Source: Candidatus Sodalis pierantonius str. SOPE
GTDB taxonomy: Bacteria > Pseudomonadota > Gammaproteobacteria > Enterobacterales > Enterobacteriaceae
Direction: 5' to 3'
Assembly (NCBI RefSeq): GCF_000517405.1
Contig: NZ_CP006568.1
Location: 4,030,001 to 4,094,000, forward strand
DNA: 64,000 nucleotides
Made by a program: the position numbers and the translations under genes. Below are positions 1 to 11,159 of this stretch, piece after piece. Within the stretch, counting starts at the first letter, position 1, and each line of letters opens with the position of its first letter. The notes under the pieces were generated by a model, which did no database searches, was not told the origin of the DNA, and saw only the letters and a program-made list of their open reading frames with translations.

Positions 1-169
1 CCAGAGTGACGTTCGCGGCGCTGATGGCCCAGATGGCGGCGGCCGGGCGGGTTAGCGCTCCGATCGAGCTGTGGCGGATGTGATTGCCATCGCCCTGGCG
101 CAGGGGCGGGCGATAAGCGCGAGGGAGACGCGACGAGCATCGGCCCGCCGGCAACCCAGGCGCCCGGCG

Positions 170-718
170 TTATTCGGCCTCGGCCAGCGTGCGCAGGTAT
201 TGATAAAGCTGCCGCGCGGTTTTAGGGGGGTTGTTGGCCGCCTGCTCTTTCTGGGCATTGCGCACCAGCGCCCGCAGCTGCTGACGGTCGGCCTGCGGAT
301 ACGTTTCCAGCACGTCCGCAATGGCGTCATCGCCCTGTGCCAGCAGTTTGTCACGCAGCACCTCCAGCTTATGAAACAAGGTGACCTGCTGATTATGGCG
401 GTTTTTCAGTTTATCCAGCGCCTGCTGGATAGGCTTCGGATCCCGGGCGCGCAGCATTTTGCCGATAAGTTGTATTTGGCGGCGCTGGCCTTCGCGCTTG
501 ATGCGCTGCGCGATCGCGATCGCTGCGCGGAAATCGTCGTCTAGCGGGATTTTATCCAGCGCGTTTTTGCCGAGCGACACCAGCTCGACGCCTAATTGTT
601 TCAGCGCCTCGGCGTCGCGCTTGATTTCACTCTTGCTGACCCAAATTATCTCGTCCTGCTCATCGTCTTGCGGCTGCGCGGACTGCGGGTCCTGCCACTC
701 TTCAGGCTGTTTATTCAT
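170..718 (-). CDS. darP: DarP (YjgA), ribosome-associated 50S assembly factor
   Basis: A 182-residue protein of the normal length for the DarP/YjgA family, small acidic-then-basic proteins that bind late 50S ribosomal precursors in the cytoplasm. The N-terminus is acidic (many D, E and Q up to about residue 25) and is followed by the conserved segment with WVSKSEIKRDAEALKQLG; the rest is helical and rich in K, R and Q. The gene points away from pmbA, the same divergent darP/pmbA arrangement seen in E. coli. It appears intact. The identification rests on sequence recognition and synteny; no alignment was run. Confidence 0.93.
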   Translation of the reverse strand: MNKQPEEWQDPQSAQPQDDEQDEIIWVSKSEIKRDAEALKQLGVELVSLGKNALDKIPLDDDFRAAIAIAQRIKREGQRRQIQLIGKMLRARDPKPIQQALDKLKNRHNQQVTLFHKLEVLRDKLLAQGDDAIADVLETYPQADRQQLRALVRNAQKEQAANNPPKTARQLYQYLRTLAEAE

Positions 719-1061
719 AGGGGTTCCTTAAAAAGAGGCTCATCCTAGCAGGTTGCTTCGGATGATCAATGGCATTATTTCACCGCGCCACGCCAAAACG
801 CCGTTTATTCCCACACGCCTTCGGCAAGAGGGGCGGAAACACGCTACAGAGTGCGCGCCGAGGCGGCTAGCGCGGGCACCCTTCGCGCAACGAGGAAGGC
901 GCGTTAGCGCGCTATCCCCGTGGGTCTTCGTGCATACAGTGCCAAATGCATTACAGACTGTTAGACTGAAGACATGATGCAACAGCGGTTTCAGATTGGC
1001 TGACCGTATAATCCGATTTTGCCGGGCGTGCGGCGAGATCCCTTCTAGCGGATAATGCTCT
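719..1061. other. Divergent intergenic region, no gene seen
   Basis: About 340 bases separate the start codons of darP and pmbA, more than expected for this pair. I see no convincing reading frame with a ribosome binding site, no RNA gene and no clear repeat. It should hold the divergent promoters, but I could not pick out convincing -10 and -35 boxes. Confidence 0.5.
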
Positions 1062-2411
1062 ATGAATAATAGCGGAACCATGAATTTAGTCACCCAGGTC
1101 GCCCAGCAACGCACACTTTTGGAAAACGCGGTCGCACAGGCGCTGGAACTGGCGCGCGCCGGGTCGGACGCGGCGGAAGTGGCGGTGACCAAAACCACCG
1201 GTATCGGCATTAGCACCCGCTATGGCGAGGTGGAAAATGTCGAGTTCAACAGCGATGGCGCCTTGGGGATAATCGTTTATTATCAGCAGCGCAAAGGCAG
1301 CGCCTCCTCCACCGATCTAAGCCAGGACGCCATTGCCCGCACCGTCGCCGCCGCGCTGGATATTGCGCGTTACACGTCGCCCGATCCCGCCTCGGGACCC
1401 GCGGAAAAAACGCTGTTGGCGTTTGAGGCGCCGGATCTAGATTTGTTCCACCCCGCCGAGCTTGACGCCGAGCGCTGAATAGCCCTGGCCGCGGCGGCGG
1501 AACGGACGGCCCTCGACAGCGATAAGCGCATCACCCATACCGAAGGGGGCAGTTTCAACAGCCATTTCAGCACTCGCGTCTTTGGTAATAGCCACGGCAT
1601 GCTGCAAAGCTACAGCAGCAGCCGTCACTCTCTCTCCTGCAGCGTCATAGCGGAAAGCGGCGGCGATATGGAACGTAATTACGCCTATACCCTCGGTCGC
1701 GCCTTCGACGATTTGAGCTCGCCGCAATGGGTGGGGGAGGAGTGCGCGCGCCGCACGTTGGCGCACCTTAATCCGCGCAAGCTGCCGACCATGGAGGCGC
1801 CGGTATTGTTTGCCGCCGAGGTGGCAACCGGTCTGTTTGGGCATTTGGTGGAGGCCATCAGTGGTGGTAATGTCTATCGCAAGTCCACTTTCCTGCTCGA
1901 TTCACTGGGTAAGGCTATCCTGCCCGATTGGCTGTCTATCCACGAATGTCCCCACCTGCTAAAGGGGCTGGCATCGTCTCCGTTTGACAGCGAAGGCGCG
2001 AAGACCAGCGATCGGGCCATCGTCCAGGATGGCGTGCTCAATACCTGGCTGCTTGGCAGTTATGCGGCGCGCAAGCTGGGCCTTGAAAGCACGGGCCACG
2101 CCGGCGGGATACACAATTGGCGCATCTCCCATCAGGGGGTGGATTTCGCCGGGCTATTGAAACAAATGGGACGCGGGTTGGTGGTGACGGAACTGATGGG
2201 GCAAGGGGGCAGTGCGATCACCGGCGACTATTCCCGCGGCGCCGCCGGCTTCTGGGTGGAAAACGGCGGGATACAATATCCGGTCAGCGAGATAGCCATT
2301 GCCGGTAACCTGCGCGAGATGCTGCGCAATATCGTCAGCAATACCGAAACGCGCAGTAATATCCAGTGCGGCTCGGTGCTGCTGTCAGCGATGAAAATCG
2401 CCGGCCAGTGA
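1062..2411 (+). pseudogene. pmbA: pmbA (tldE) metalloprotease subunit, interrupted by one in-frame TGA
   Basis: PmbA/TldE pairs with TldD to form a zinc-dependent cytoplasmic protease that unfolds and digests small peptides, for example in microcin B17 maturation and CcdA turnover. The frame starts at ATG 1062 (a second ATG lies at 1080) and runs through STRYGEVENVEFNSDGALGI and HPAEL to a TGA at 1476-1478. It continues in the same frame through EGGSFNSHF, GNSHGMLQSY, VATGLFGHLVEAI, STGHAGGIHNWRI and the C-terminal NIQCGSVLL to 2411. Apart from that one codon the gene is full length (about 450 codons). Residues either side of the stop match the family, so a single substitution such as CGA to TGA explains it. 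Reinitiation could in principle make a C-terminal piece. TldD itself is not in the window. Confidence 0.92.
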
Positions 2412-2532
2412 CGATGAATTCTCATCCCTGATGACGCGTGTCGGGGGCGGATGGACGTCAGGCGCCGATGATGATGATCGCTGGCCAATGCTCCAATCAT
2501 TGACCATTGACAATTTCACCTGTTAACAATGG

Positions 2533-2946
2533 ATGCTTACCATGAACTTTGCCGCCGGTATGAAAAGGTTGTCCTCCGCGCTATTACCGCTTCTGGCCGT
2601 TCTGTTGACCGCACCGGCGACGGCGCGCGATCTGAGCGAGGATATGGATATGATCGCCGCGAACTACAGTGCGGTGCTCCATGCCGATAATCCTGACACC
2701 TTGAAGCAGGCGCTGGCGGATATGCACGCCGCGGCAAAAGATGCCCGTGAAGCGACGCCGCCGAAATTGCGCGGGCAGGCGCCGGATAGCCCGCAAATGC
2801 AGGACTATCGTCGGGGGATCGATACGCTGTTGGGGCAAATCGAGCAGGCGCAAACGCGAGTCGACCACGGCGATGTACAGGGGGCGAAGCAGATCGCGGG
2901 CCACTTCAAGCAGACCCGCGATGAGAATCACGCCAAATTTCGCTAA
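2533..2946 (+). CDS. cybC: Soluble cytochrome b562
   Basis: A small periplasmic four-helix-bundle haem protein of unknown electron-transfer partner. The first 30 or so residues form a signal peptide (basic MKRL, then a leucine-rich core, cut after ATA). The mature part aligns with E. coli b562: the axial Met is the seventh mature residue (DLSEDM) and the axial His lies near the C-terminus in ENHAKFR. The ATPPKLRGQAPDSPQM segment is also typical. The start could be the ATG at 2533 or the one at 2542; the second gives a cleaner signal peptide. The gene follows pmbA as in E. coli and looks intact. Confidence 0.93.
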   Translation: MLTMNFAAGMKRLSSALLPLLAVLLTAPATARDLSEDMDMIAANYSAVLHADNPDTLKQALADMHAAAKDAREATPPKLRGQAPDSPQMQDYRRGIDTLLGQIEQAQTRVDHGDVQGAKQIAGHFKQTRDENHAKFR

Positions 2947-2961
2947 CGCCGGCGGGGCGCG

Positions 2962-3870
2962 TTACCCGCGGTTTTGCTGATATACCGACAGGTGCGTCCA
3001 TACCGCGCTTATCAGCGGAACGGGCAGGTCGGCGCGGGCTTTGAGATCGCCGATGATCTGATCCGCCTCCACGGCGTTGCCGGCTATCAGATCCCGATAC
3101 AGGGAGGAGGTCATGGGCGATCCCTGCTGGGTCAGCAGGGCGGTGGTCTCTGCGATAACCTCATCACGCCGCCGGTAGCCGCCGGCCTCTGCGACCGACG
3201 CCACCTCTTCTATCAGCGCACGAGCGAAAGCTTCGCCGCCGGGCGCCGCCGCGACCTGGCCGATGGTGCCGCGCATCAGGCAAGTAATGCCGCCCAGGCT
3301 CGAAAGTAATATCCATTTTTCCCACAGCGCGGTGGTGATCGACGGCACGGCGCAGGCGTCAAAACCGGCGTTGCGCAGTGCCGCATCGATACGCGCTAGC
3401 CGCGCTGAGCGGCTATCGTCCAGTTCGCCGTAAAATAGCTGGTGCGGCGGGGTAAAATGCACAATGCGGCCCTGCGCGTCCAGCGTGGCGGCAATTTTGC
3501 ACACCCCGCCCATGACCGCCTCCGCGCCGAAGCGTTCACGCAGGCGCGCCAGATGCCTCATGCCGTTGAGCAGGGGCACGATAGCCGTTTCCGGGCCAAC
3601 GGCGGGCGCGATATCCTCCATGGCCGCCGCCAGCGAAAAGGCTTTCACCGTCAACAGGATCACATCATAGTGACCCGCCAGGTCGCCGGCCTCAACAAGC
3701 GTGGGCCGCAGCACCACATTGCCGCAGGGACTGATAATTTGCAGACCGTGTTGGCGCAATGTCTGCGCCCGCGTCCGTCGCACCAAAAAGGTCACGTCGC
3801 GTCCGGCCTCGGCCAGACGGCCGCCGAAATACCCGCCGGTTGCGCCGGCGCCCACTACTAATATGCGCAT
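2962..3870 (-). CDS. 2-dehydropantoate 2-reductase family protein (ApbA/PanE)
   Basis: An NADP-binding Rossmann protein of the PanE/ApbA family, which reduce 2-dehydropantoate or related 2-oxo acids. The N-terminal dinucleotide motif GAGATGGYFGGRLAEAG is intact. The central KAFSLAAAMEDIAP, PLLNGMRH and WEKWILLSSLGGITCLMRGT segments and the C-terminal SSLYRDL and EADQIIGDL motifs are family hallmarks. The conserved lysines of the active site are present (VKAF, WEKW). I place the start at the ATG three codons inside the longest frame, next to the glycine motif. It is probably a paralogue and not necessarily the main panE of pantothenate synthesis. Intact. Confidence 0.85.
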   Translation of the reverse strand: MRILVVGAGATGGYFGGRLAEAGRDVTFLVRRTRAQTLRQHGLQIISPCGNVVLRPTLVEAGDLAGHYDVILLTVKAFSLAAAMEDIAPAVGPETAIVPLLNGMRHLARLRERFGAEAVMGGVCKIAATLDAQGRIVHFTPPHQLFYGELDDSRSARLARIDAALRNAGFDACAVPSITTALWEKWILLSSLGGITCLMRGTIGQVAAAPGGEAFARALIEEVASVAEAGGYRRRDEVIAETTALLTQQGSPMTSSLYRDLIAGNAVEADQIIGDLKARADLPVPLISAVWTHLSVYQQNRG

Positions 3871-3978
3871 TGCCCTCACCTTATCGAGCTGGAAAAAAGC
3901 GTCCAGACGTCGAATTCGCCGTTGCAGTGGTTCCTAACATAAAGGGATAACGTCCGTATCGCAACCGCGGGCACCTGG

Positions 3979-5821
3979 CTATCGCCCGCGGCGCGACGGC
4001 TGCCACAGCGGATCTTTACCGTCGAGCTTGCGGTCAAGGAAAAAGGCGGCGCTTATCAGCGCCAAATGGGTTAGTGCCTGCGGCGTATTGCCGAGCGCAT
4101 AGCCGCGACGGTCAAATTCCTCCGCATACAGACCCAGCGGGTTGGCGTAGCGCAGCAGCTTTTCAAATTCAAAGTGCGCTTCGCTCAAACGCCCGGCGCG
4201 CGCCAGGCATTCCACATACCAAAACGAGCAGGCGGCAAAGGCCCCTTCTTCGCCCTCCAGGGGGGCAGCGGGCGTCTCCTCGGCGATATTAGCGTCGCAC
4301 CAGGCCATCATGCACCAGATGGGCGCGAATGGCGTCCAGGGTTGCCAACCACTCGGGGTCGGTGGCGCTAACAAAGCGGAAAAGCGGCATTAGCAGCATC
4401 GAGGCGTCCAGATCTTTACCGTGGCGCGTAGCGGTGAAATGGCCGAGCTCCGGATTCCAGAAGTTTTGCCAAATATCCTCGCGGATGGCGGCGTGGGATT
4501 TGTCCCAACGGTCATAGGGCATCAACAGCGATCGTTTCATGCCAAGGCGCAGCGCGCGGTCCAGCGCCACCCAACACATTAAGCGCGAATGGAGAAAATG
4601 CTGCGGTTCGCCGCGCATTTCCCAAATACCTGCATCCGCCTGCTGCCAGCAATCGCACACATGGTTGACGGTATTCACCACGTGTTGCCAGCCCTGGTGC
4701 GGGATTGCATCGCCGTATTTATTGGCCAGATAGATGGCGTCCATCAGTTCGCCATAGATATCCAACTGCCGCTGGCGGTAAGCCTGATTACCGATGCGTA
4801 CCGGCTGGGCGTCGCCATAGCCGGTCAGGTGAGGTAAATCGGCTTCCGGCAGTTCGGTGCCGCTGTCGAGACGGTAAACCACCTGCAGTTTTTCCGGATC
4901 AAAACGGCTGTTGGCCATACACTGGCCGACCCAGCGGTTGAACGCTTTCGCCTCATCGGTATAGCCCAGCCGCATGAGGGCATAGACGCTAAACGAGGCG
5001 TCGCGCAGCCATGAGGCGCGATAATCCCAGTTGCGGTCGCCTCCCGGCGTCTCCGGCAGGCCGAAGGCGGCGGCGGCGATCGAGCTGTGCCGGGCGGAGG
5101 TAAGCAATTTCAGCGCCAGCGCCGAGCGGTTTACCATTTCCCGCCAGCGGCCGCGGTAATTACTACGCGCCGACCAACGCTGCCAATAGTGCAGCGTTTC
5201 GGCGAATAAGACGTCGGTATGGTCCACTGCCACCCGGTCGTCGTCGGCACCACCGAAAACAAATATCGCCTGCTCGCCCGACCCGAGCGTAAAGGTCGCT
5301 GTCGCGGCGTGATCTTCACATTCCAGCGCAACGTTGGCGGCCAGCCGCAGCGACGGCTGACCTTGGGTGACAAAGGTTACCGCGCCATCGTTTAACGTGG
5401 CATCAGGTTGGGCGCACGCATAGTCTGGCATCGGCGCGCAGCGCATGCGCCAGCTGACGCGACCCTTTAATACCTGTAACCGGCGGATAATCAGCGGTAA
5501 ACGTTCCAGATCGTCGCTAATCGGCATATAATCCGTGACTTCCGCGACCCCCTGCTGCGACAGCCTGCGGGTTTGCAGGATGTTGGTATCCGGCAGGTAC
5601 AGCTGTTGTAGCCGCGCGTCGGGCCAGTCCGGTTGTAAACTGAACAGGCCGGCTTGCTCGCTATCCAATAGCGCGACGAAAACCGACGGGCTGTCGAGAT
5701 CGGGCCAGCAGAAATAGTCGCTGGTGGCGTCGCGCGCCACCAGCGCAGCGGAACGCAAGTCGCCGATAATGCCGCGATCGCCAATATTGCGGGTAATGCC
5801 GGGTTTGGGTAAATCCGTCAT
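3979..5821 (-). pseudogene. Glycoside hydrolase family 15 (glucoamylase/trehalase-like), frameshifted
   Basis: GH15 enzymes hydrolyse alpha-glucosidic bonds; bacterial members of this size (about 600 residues) include trehalases and glucoamylases, so the substrate cannot be fixed. The main frame (4289-5821) carries the N-terminal beta domain and the start of the (alpha/alpha)6 barrel, with GDRNWDYRASWLRDASF and the catalytic acid region GIWEMRG. It then runs into a TAA. The last 110 or so residues, with the second catalytic glutamate region GLYAEEFDRRGYALGN and a PQALTHLALI helix, continue in another frame down to 3979. Removing one T from the TT pair at about 4289-4290 joins the two frames through RRYIAEE, so a one-base insertion is the likely lesion. 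Confidence 0.88.
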
Positions 5822-6011
5822 AAGGGCGCTTTCCTTCCAGCGGATCGGTAATCAATGACTTCTTAGTGTAGCTGACACGCGTTAAGGGCCGGGCACGGGC
5901 GCTGACAAAACGCACAAGCGGCCACAAATTCATGCAACCCGGCCGGGCGTGTTATTTACCTAGTACTGCGGCGACGTTTGCCCCCATGCTCGGCGGCGGC
6001 CTGCGGGCTTG

Positions 6012-7295
6012 TCACCCGGTCACAAACGTCAGCAGCGTCGGCAACTGCGATAGTAGGTAAAGGACGACGCCAATCAGTCCTCCCACCAGGGTACCGTTGA
6101 TACGGATAAACTGTAAATCGCGACCGATATTTAATTCAATTTGCCGCGACATATCTCGCGGATCCCAGCTTTTTACCGTATCGCTAATATGGCGGGTGAG
6201 AAACAGGGCGAATTCCGGTGCCATTTTCGCCGCCGCCAACTCCATATGATGATTTAACGACGCGCGCACGCCGGGATCGCGGGACAGGGTTTCGCCCAGC
6301 CAGCGGCCGGATTCCGCCACCCGGGCATGCAGCAACGATGCGTCGTGCTCAAGATCCGCCTTCAGCCAGGCGCGCATATCGTTCCACAGCTCGCGGATAT
6401 AGCTATTCAGCGCCTCATCATTTTTCAGATACGCTTTGATCTCCTCGGCTCTGGCGGCCATCGTCGGATCCTGCTTAAGCCGGGTTATCATATGACGGGT
6501 AACCCGATCGAAACGCCGGCGCAATTCGTGGCCGCTGTCCTGACCGATATCATCCAAAATGGAATTGACCGTGTTGGAAATCAGGTCGGCGCTGTGTTCG
6601 CCCAGCCAATCCGTTGACAGCAGCCGTTCTTTGATAGGATGTTCGCGCTTGAACCAGCGCACGATCTGCTCGCTGATAAGCAAACGGGTTTCCGGTTTGT
6701 TCAGCAACACGGTCAATTGCGAAATTGCCGCATCCAGCAGAGCCTGATGGCGGCCGTCGCGGGTCAGGCTATCCAGAATTGAGCCCGTGGAACGGGATAA
6801 ATCGATTTTATCGATCGCCGCATGTACCGCCTGGCGCAGGAAGCCTTGAATGCGCCGATCGTCGGTGAAATCCAGCAAATCGCTCAGCAACTGTAGGAGA
6901 TAACCGCTTAGCCGGGCGGCATTATCCGGCGTGCTGAGCCAATTGGCGATGAGGCTCGCCGGATCGTGGCGGCGTATCAGGGCGACAATCGAGGCGGTAT
7001 CAAGAAATTTATCTTGGACAAACAGAGCGAGATTATCGGCAATTTTTGCCTTATTGCGTGGAATAATGGCGGTGTGACGGGCGATAAAGGGCAGGGGGAC
7101 GCGATGAAACAGCGCAATCACCGCAAACCAATCCGCCAGCGCGCCCACCATGGCCGCCTCGGAAACGGCTTTCAGACCGTTGACCCAGAAATTGGCCGGC
7201 AGGAAAAGCGTGAGGATAAAAACCGCCGCGGCGCTGACCAACAAGGTCAGCGCCAGACGCTTTACTTTACGTAATTCGGCCTCTTTGTCGGTCAT
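6012..7295 (-). CDS. yjiN: DUF445 family membrane-associated protein, YjiN-like
   Basis: A protein of about 427 residues matching the enterobacterial YjiN/DUF445 family, whose function is not established. There is a hydrophobic segment near residues 20-45 (LALTLLVSAAAVFILTLFLP), a conserved ALADWFAVIALFHRVPLPFI motif, a long helical middle with repeated amphipathic segments, and a hydrophobic C-terminal helix (GTLVGGLIGVVLYLLSQLP) after LQFIRIN. I chose the ATG at 7295; an upstream TTG at 7313 would overlap the end of gldA. It lies directly downstream of gldA in the same orientation and may be co-transcribed with it. Intact. Confidence 0.88.
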   Translation of the reverse strand: MTDKEAELRKVKRLALTLLVSAAAVFILTLFLPANFWVNGLKAVSEAAMVGALADWFAVIALFHRVPLPFIARHTAIIPRNKAKIADNLALFVQDKFLDTASIVALIRRHDPASLIANWLSTPDNAARLSGYLLQLLSDLLDFTDDRRIQGFLRQAVHAAIDKIDLSRSTGSILDSLTRDGRHQALLDAAISQLTVLLNKPETRLLISEQIVRWFKREHPIKERLLSTDWLGEHSADLISNTVNSILDDIGQDSGHELRRRFDRVTRHMITRLKQDPTMAARAEEIKAYLKNDEALNSYIRELWNDMRAWLKADLEHDASLLHARVAESGRWLGETLSRDPGVRASLNHHMELAAAKMAPEFALFLTRHISDTVKSWDPRDMSRQIELNIGRDLQFIRINGTLVGGLIGVVLYLLSQLPTLLTFVTG

Positions 7296-7302
7296 CGGCC
7301 CG

Positions 7303-8403
7303 TCAATCGGCAAGGGTGCGGCTGAACGCGTCGACGGCGATTATCGCCTGCGCCACGTCTTCAGCGCTGCGATAAGCGTTCAAGTTACGCAAGGTGTCCC
7401 CTTCGCTGCAGGCCAGCGCGCCCACTTTCACCAGGTTTTCATAGGGCTCGTTTTCCAGGTGGATAGCCTTAAGCGTGGTCGGCATGGCAATTTGGCGGTA
7501 AAAACGGATGTAGCGGGCAATTTCGTCATCCGGGCGCTGCTCCAGCACCATATGGGTCAACGTGCCGTAGGCGACTTTTTCACCGTGGGTCAAATGATGA
7601 ATATTCCCCTGAATGGCGGTAAAACCGTTGTGGATCGCGTGGGCGCCGGCCAGACCGCCGTTTTCAAAACCCAGGCCGGAAAGCAAGGTATTGGCTTCCA
7701 CCAACGCCTCCACCGCCGGCGTGACTTTGCGCTTAGCGACCGCCTGATAGGCGCTATAGCCATAGGTGAGCAAGGTCTCCTCGCAGGCTGCGGCTATCGC
7801 CATTCCGGCGATGGTCGGTTTGCCGCCGACCATCGACAGGGCGTTCGTGCGTTTGACCGCCTGGGCCTCCACGTAGGTGGCCAGGCCGTCGGCGATGCCC
7901 GAGGTGAACAGCCGCACCGGCGCCTGGGCGCAAACGGCGGTGTCCACCAGCACCAATTCCGGGTTTTTGTTGTAAAAGCGGTAGCTATCGAAAACGCCGT
8001 CGTCGCTATAGATGACCGACAGAGCACTACATGGGGCGTCGGTGGAGGCGACCGTCGGCACGATAGCCACCGGATGTTTCAACTCATCCGCGACCGCTTT
8101 GGCGGTATCCAGCGTTTTACCGCCGCCGAGACTGACCACCACGGACGTTTGCGCATCGCGGGCCACCCCCGCTAGCCGGAGGATTTCGTTGCCCGATGCT
8201 TCGCCGTTGAAACGTTCATAATTGTAAGCAATATCGGCTTTTTTTAACGTGGTCTGCACCCGCTCGCCGGTAATACCCCATACCACATCGTCGGCGATGA
8301 GAAAGGCTTTGCTGCCCAGGGCGGACAGATAATGACCCAATTCATCCAGGACGCCGCTGCCCTGGACGTATTTTCCTGGTGACGAAAAAATAAAGTTTCT
8401 CAT
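7303..8403 (-). CDS. gldA: Glycerol dehydrogenase
   Basis: An NAD-dependent, zinc-containing iron-type alcohol dehydrogenase that oxidises glycerol to dihydroxyacetone in the cytoplasm. The 366-residue length is normal. The NAD-binding glycine motif VSLGGGKTLDTAKA and the STDAPCSALSVIY loop are present. The three metal ligands can be read: Asp in SGIADGLATYVEA, His in GAHAIHNGF, and His in HLTHGEKVAYG. A long untranslated stretch of about 280 bases lies upstream, probably holding the promoter. Intact, and probably upstream in one transcript with the YjiN-like gene. Confidence 0.95.
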   Translation of the reverse strand: MRNFIFSSPGKYVQGSGVLDELGHYLSALGSKAFLIADDVVWGITGERVQTTLKKADIAYNYERFNGEASGNEILRLAGVARDAQTSVVVSLGGGKTLDTAKAVADELKHPVAIVPTVASTDAPCSALSVIYSDDGVFDSYRFYNKNPELVLVDTAVCAQAPVRLFTSGIADGLATYVEAQAVKRTNALSMVGGKPTIAGMAIAAACEETLLTYGYSAYQAVAKRKVTPAVEALVEANTLLSGLGFENGGLAGAHAIHNGFTAIQGNIHHLTHGEKVAYGTLTHMVLEQRPDDEIARYIRFYRQIAMPTTLKAIHLENEPYENLVKVGALACSEGDTLRNLNAYRSAEDVAQAIIAVDAFSRTLAD

Positions 8404-8686
8404 AGATTTACCTCGGTTAATGACAATGAACTGTGCCGGCTTGCACCGACGGGCGCCAGGGTAGACAGCTGCTACGATTGTAGTACAGACGGGCGGATAG
8501 TGAGGGGCTGAGCACGCCTAAAACCGTTTTTAACAAAAGGGTGCGATCCGCGAGGAGGCTGACTGTCGGCTGACGATGACGCTAAAAACATAATAAGCTG
8601 GTAATATTGTTGACGCCACCCTGCATTCGCCGGCGATGGACTCTTTCTGACGCGACCGGCCCTCGGCACGTGCGGCGGCTGCTTTT

Positions 8687-11159
8687 ATGATTTGCGAGAA
8701 AATTTACGCTATGCCTACGTTTTCCAAATGTGATATGAGAGGTTTTTTCGGCTTGTTTTTCAGCATGTTGCTGGCGTTTGGCACCCTGACGATCGATGCG
8801 CGGGCGGATGATGCGCCGGCGGCCGCGAGCGACAGCGCCACGTCGGTAAAAATCAATGCCGCGGCGGAATTAAGTAAATTGCAAAAAGGTCTCGACTCGC
8901 TCAAGCAGCAGGTCTCCAATACCACGGCCGATAATCAACTGAACGCGCTCAACGATAGCGCCCAACAGTTGACCAGTGACGCCGATGCGCTAGTGACCGC
9001 GCTGCAACCGGATCGTACACAACTTCAGGCTCAGTTGGATGTATTGGGACCCGTCCCTACCGATGCTGCAACCAAAGAGACCGGCGCGGTTGCGCAAAGC
9101 CGCAAAAGTCTGAACGCGCGTAAAACCCTGCTTGATAATCAGATAGAGCGGGCCAAAACCATTAGCGCCAGCGCCACCAAATTGTCGGTGCAATTTGTTG
9201 ATATCCGCCGCAATTACATGCGTTCGCAAATGGCGTTGAATTCGGGGAGCATTTTGTCGGCGAGTTTCTGGGCGCCGGTATTGCAGTCTCAGTCTGCCGA
9301 TAAGCGTCGGCTGGCCGGTTTTGGCGACGACCTCGTCGATGGCTGGCACGAAGCGTGGTCGTCCGAGTGGCGACTTAGCTCGGCGATGTTGCTCGTGCTG
9401 GCGCTGCTGATGTGGAGCTTCTGTACACGTATACTGGATAAGCCGCTAGGCTGGTTCAGCATCCATGTCTTGCCCGAAGGAAGGCTACGGCGCAGCTTCC
9501 TTGCCTGCTCTACCGCGCTGATAACGGTGTTCAGTATCAGCATTGGCGTGCAATTTATCCATTTCATGTTCGTTCGACTACCGGATATCTCCGACGAGGT
9601 GGTCGACTTCGCCGATGGCGTTTTGCGTCTGACCTTTTTTTCATCACTCATTGCCGGGCTGGGACGTGGTTTTTTATCTAAATCAGCGTCCTTCTTGGCG
9701 GCTGCCGGCGATGCCAGATGAAATAGCGCGAGCCATGAAATCGATACCGCCGCTGTTGGGGGGAGTGGTATGGATCTCAGGTGTCATTGATCAGCTCAAT
9801 ATTAGTGTGGGTACCAGCGTAGCCACGGCAAGTTTAGGCTACGGCCTGTCATCTTTGCTGATAGCGTCAGTCGTGCTTACCGGCCTCATACGCATCAAAC
9901 GGACGCGGCGCGAGCAATTAACCGATGCGGCAATGACGCAAAAGCGCTCGGCAGTGGTGGGGCTGGTGCTTATATGCGTTACAGTGACCGCAATTGCCAT
10001 CTTGCTTGCGTTGTTGATTGGCTATATCTCCTTAGCACGCTTCTTAACCTTTGAACTCATCTGGGTGGGCATCGTGCTCTCCCTGCTTTATTTTCTAATT
10101 CATTTAGTGGTGGACCTATGTGACGGTTTGTTCGCCCCCAATACGCCATTGGGGCAGCGAATAAAGCAAATGTTTAATCTCGACGACCGGCATCTCTCCC
10201 AGGCAGCCATCTTACTGTCGGCCATCGGTAAGACGCTATTGTTACTGTTTGGCGCTATCGTGTTGATTAACGGCAATTTCGGTTCCACCACCCCGTTAGC
10301 GCTGTTGCATAAAGTGCTGGAAGTCTGGGGTGGAAAGGGACTGGAGAAGCTTAAAATCGTCCCTGCCCATTTGGTGAATGCACTGATTTTCCTGGCTATC
10401 GCCATCTATGTTTTACGCTCGGCCAGACGCTGGCTGGAAAAAGATTTCCTGCCGAAGACCATGATGGAACCGGGGATGCGTTCCTCGCTGGTGACGCTGT
10501 TTAGCAATGTCGGCTATGTGCTGGTGATCCTGTTAACTTTATCCACACTCGGTATCCAGTGGAATAATCTGGCCTGGATCGTCAGCGCGCTGTCGGTGGG
10601 GATCGGTTTCGGCCTACAGGAGATCGTGAAGAATTTTATTTCCGGCCTGATCCTGCTGACGGAACGCCCGGTAAAAGTCGGCGATCTAATCAGTATCAGC
10701 GGCATAGAAGGCGATATTCGCCGCATCAACGTGCGCGCCACCGAGATCCAGCTTGGCGACCGCTCGACGGTAATCGTGCCCAATTCCCAACTGATTTCCC
10801 AGAACGTGCGCAATGCCACTATGGGTAACGCGCAAGGCGTGGCTACGATCGCGCTGACGTTCCCGCTGGATATCGACTCTGAAAAGGTTCGCACGCTGCT
10901 GCTGGAAGCCTACCGCGAACATGAGGCGGTGCAAAGCGCGCCCGCGCCGTCGGTGACTTTCAGCCAACTGACGCCATCGGGTATCGTATTGAGCGTTACC
11001 GGTTTTGTCAGTAGTCCGCGCGTCGTGGCATCCACCAAAAGCGATTTGCTGTTCGAGATCTTAAAGCGCCTGCGCGCCGACGGCATAACGCTGTCGATGC
11101 CGCAGAAAATGATAGTCGAGAACGCTAACCTGTCGTCCACGACACCGCCCGAATCCTGA
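8687..11159 (+). pseudogene. DUF3772-type MscS mechanosensitive channel, frameshifted
   Basis: Large MscS-superfamily channels with an N-terminal periplasmic DUF3772-like domain open on membrane tension. The first frame (8687 to about 9720) has a signal peptide (FFGLFFSMLLAFGTLTIDARA), a coiled periplasmic domain rich in Q, L and D, and the first membrane helices. It shifts frame at about 9670-9695. The remainder continues through RPSWRLPAMPDEIARAMKS to 11159 with further helices and the pore-lining and beta-domain motif GIGFGLQEIVKNFISGLILL followed by ERPVKVGD. The two halves together make the expected length of about 820 residues, so one indel is the likely lesion. An internal start could only yield the C-terminal channel part. 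Confidence 0.85.

Noticed and set aside
7150..8175. Long open frame on the plus strand opposite gldA
   Set aside because: It is an antisense shadow of the intact gldA and yjiN coding sequence, with no ribosome binding site and no recognisable domain.
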